This document shows positions 61,600 to 64,000 of a DNA stretch of 64,000 nucleotides, piece after piece. The notes beneath the pieces were generated by a model that searched no databases, was not told where the DNA came from, and saw nothing but the letters and a program-made list of their open reading frames with translations. Every line of letters starts with the position of its first letter. Within the stretch, counting starts at the first letter, position 1. Where the stretch lies: NCBI GenBank assembly GCA_914767715.1, contig OU612066.1:22108283-22172282 (forward strand), given 5' to 3'. The translations under genes were made by a program, and so were the position numbers. Origin of the DNA: Membranipora membranacea. Taxonomy: Eukaryota; Bryozoa; Gymnolaemata; Cheilostomatida; Membraniporidae.

Positions 61600-64000
61600 A
61601 TGGCCGTCTCCGTAGCAGAAGATACAACCCACCTGGTAACATGTGGTAACTGCCTTGAAGAGAAGGGTTTATCCATAACCCGATGTTTTTACCCTGTATT
61701 CATGTCTGCTGTGAGACTTGTCTGAGGAGGCAACTCAAGAAGACTGATGTAATCGAATGCAGAGTTTGTCAGTAAGTAACAGGGTCATTGAGCATCTTAT
61801 ATAACAGATTCCTCCAAAAACAACGGTCCAATAACGCTCTGATTTAGATTCATTTCAACAACAACAATATTTCGATTGTCGTCTATTTTCAAACAAATTC
61901 AGCTTAGGAAGCTTGATAATTAACCCTATGGGTCTGTAGCTAACTGTAAAACATTCTTTCGCCTAGTTTCGCTCTGCCCAAGATGGTTTGCCTTGTAGTG
62001 TTTGTGGGATTAATGTTGGGATAGTTGAGGTGGGTGGTCTGGAGGGATAATGGTGGTGGATTGAGTGGCTTGATGTCTAAGTGTGATCGGTGGCAGGATT
62101 GCGTTGGGCAGATGGGTAAGAGATGGTAATTCTTATAATATCCTCAACTTGCAATTACAATATTAATCAACTAAACAATATGATTTATGCACAAGATGTT
62201 ATGATTTGTAGAAACAAGTTCAAAGTGGTGATAGACAATCTTCCCTCAGCCTTAGAGAATGTCCATCCAGCTACATTCTGTGAGCCGTATGAGAAAAGTG
62301 GAAAACTCAAGATGACAGCCAACACTTACTGTCTGACCTGTGAACATAAGTACTGTGCTGCTCATCAGAAGGTTAATACTAATCGAGAACCTGTGGCTGT
62401 GTGTCTGTTAGGCAAGTCTGAGAACTAATCTTGTAATTTGAACAGCATTATAAGCGAGAGCTATGCTATGTTTTATATAATATACAGTGTAAGCTGTATA
62501 ATTCGAATCCTGTTAATATGAAATTCCTGTCAATTCAGACACCAGTGGTTGGTCCCAGCTCAGCCAATGGTTTGTACACCCTGTTAATTCTAAGTTGTAA
62601 TTGTGATTCGAAGTTGTGCTCTCTGACCAAAGTAGAAAGTAACTCCATTTTCAGAGATTCGCTTTTGCCAAATCAGACAAAGGAAGTGATCATGATTTTG
62701 GATTTAGCACTCGTTAACAAAGCTGTCGACCCTGCTTACCCAATTTAGCGGTTACTACTGTTCACTCAGTCATCAGTGTTCTATTTCTATTATAACTTGC
62801 ATAGCACAATACTACAAAAAAAAATTTCTTCATGTCGAGAAGAAAGTCCGTTTTACAAATACGCAACACATTCGTTGAACATTCCCGCGAGCTGGCATTT
62901 TAGTAATTAGGACAATTCATAATTAGAAACAATTTTTCGGGTCCGCTGGAGTCTGAATGAAGTGACTTAGTATCCTAGTCTAAGTGCTCAGACTCCAAGG
63001 CGCAGGGAGTTACTTGCGCAAGCTATCAAACTCCTTTGATAGCTTTGATAGCTTTGATAGCTTGAGCAAGTAACTCCCTGCGCCTTGGAGTCTGAGCACT
63101 TAGACTAACCGTATCCCAAATGAGCATTGAGATATTGCACCCTTCTGGGTTAGTTGTCTCCTCAAGTCACGCATGATGCATACTTAGCCTTACGACACCT
63201 GCTTTGTGGTAATGATAGCCTAGTTTATCAGTGATCTACATGCCCAGTCAGATCACGAGAGTCAGTATGCCCTTCTGGGTTAGTTGTCTCCTCATTGAAA
63301 CTGAGGAGGTAACTCCTTGCGCACTTATCAATCTTTGTCAGGGGTGTATTTTGTTTTGTTTGGTTTATTGCGAACTCATAGCTTTTGCCGTAACACAGCA
63401 GAAAAATTATCTTCATAACAATTTTTAAATAATGAATAGGTTAAATGAGAAGATTTTGAGCAAAGATTGGATTTTGCTAAAAACAACTTAGTAAAAGACC
63501 CTAGCATTGAAACCTAGACATACATGACCTACACCTAGATCTAGAGTGTTTTATCCTCTATCACAAACACCCTTAACAGACCAAGACGAAATCTGGTTTT
63601 TACTAAAAAAGCAAATTAGAACTTCTTGACTGAAAGAAATTGTCCAAACACACTGTAGAAGCTTAGTTTGCAGCTCAGCGCTGATCAGTAGAAGGATGGC
63701 GAGAAAGGCAGAAGTGTTTGAGAACCTTATCCTCAATTTTCAAGAATTCTTCACCAATCCCGGAAACACTGTATAATAGCAATAAATATGAGCAATCCAC
63801 CATATTCATGCCTTTATCCAATTACATTTATTTCCATTTCTATAACCCCTCTAGGCTCTAACCACAAGCTCATGTCTCTTAAAGAGCACTCAGCTGAGGT
63901 GAAGAGATTACTGGAGCCAAAGAAGAAGGAATGTGAAGAGCTGTTTGATAAATGGTCAGCTGTGATGAAGGAGGCAGCGGTCACTCTCTCTAAATGGGAT
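61600..64000 (+). pseudogene. TRIM4: degenerate TRIM gene, runs off the window
   Basis: Exons at 61600-61771, 62212-62371 and 63855 onward match TRIM2. Three defects are visible. The RING exon has lost one base in the run near 61661-61667, so the frame leaves the RING after CLEEKG and stops. B-box 1 has C84 changed to Y (FCEPYEKS), removing a zinc ligand. The B-box 2 exon is absent: about 330 bp of the TRIM2 counterpart (about 25715-26044) is replaced by a 132-bp palindrome. The coiled-coil exon at the window edge is still open. Splicing exon 2 to exon 4 would also break the phase. The downstream exons are not in the window. Confidence 0.85.
62976..63107. repeat. 132-bp palindrome at the lost B-box 2 exon of TRIM4
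   Basis: Arms 62976-63030 and 63053-63107 (TAGTCTAAGTGCTCAGACTC and its complement at the outer ends) match over 55 bp with about one mismatch. The loop holds tandem TTTGATAGC. GTATCC lies just outside both ends (62970-62975, 63110-63115). It could be a tiny foldback transposon or a repair-generated inverted duplication. Confidence 0.9.

Larger units (their letters stand above)
36974..64000. repeat. Large tandem duplication, copy B
   Basis: Counterpart of 2006-26806; it continues past the window end. Relative to A it has gained a LINE (43.5-45.6 kb) and a pogo-like element (51.1-51.7 kb) and keeps about 2.1 kb at 57.1-59.2 kb that A has lost. It lacks the internal duplication and 8-bp-duplication element of A. 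Confidence 0.9.

Overview
This window is eukaryotic and most likely from an invertebrate animal. It is AT-rich, every gene is split by GT-AG introns of roughly 150-800 bp, and the recognisable families are animal ones: TRIM proteins with RING, two B-boxes, coiled coil and beta-propeller, a C18orf63-like gene, and acyl-CoA oxidase (ACOX). LINE, SINE and TA-inserting DNA transposons fill introns and spacers. I cannot name the species.

The layout is a large tandem duplication. Copy A (about 2006-26806) is collinear with copy B (about 36974 to the window end), at a few percent divergence in non-coding DNA. Order in copy A: TRIM1 (2.2-6.5 kb, intact, 622 aa); remnants of a C18orf63-like gene (7.8-10.2 kb); an unrecognised minus-strand gene (14.7-11.3 kb, 311 aa); an acyl-CoA oxidase relic (18.3-21.8 kb); TRIM2 (24.4-28.8 kb, propeller truncated). 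The interval 29-36 kb holds the best C18orf63-like exons and a fragment of the minus-strand gene, an older third copy of part of the unit. Copy B repeats the order: TRIM3 (37.2-41.6 kb, intact, 623 aa), C18orf63-like remnants, a LINE insertion (43.5-45.6 kb), the 311-aa gene (49.6-46.3 kb), a second acyl-CoA oxidase relic (53.5-57.7 kb) and TRIM4 (61.6 kb to the end, degenerate).

The gene families have different fates. Two TRIM genes and both copies of the 311-aa gene are open. Both acyl-CoA oxidase copies are broken, at different places. The C18orf63-like gene has been scattered so that no copy is whole. The TRIM genes look like a birth-and-death cluster. TRIM1 and TRIM3 are nearly identical from RING to coiled coil and again at the last exon, but a sharply bounded block covering introns 5-6 and the propeller exon is very different, as if the propeller module had been exchanged. 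That is the most interesting signal here.

Comparing the copies gives precise empty sites for several mobile elements: a pogo-like element with a remnant helix-turn-helix ORF, an element with an 8-bp target duplication, and a LINE. A caution: two haplotypes joined in tandem by assembly could produce part of this pattern.
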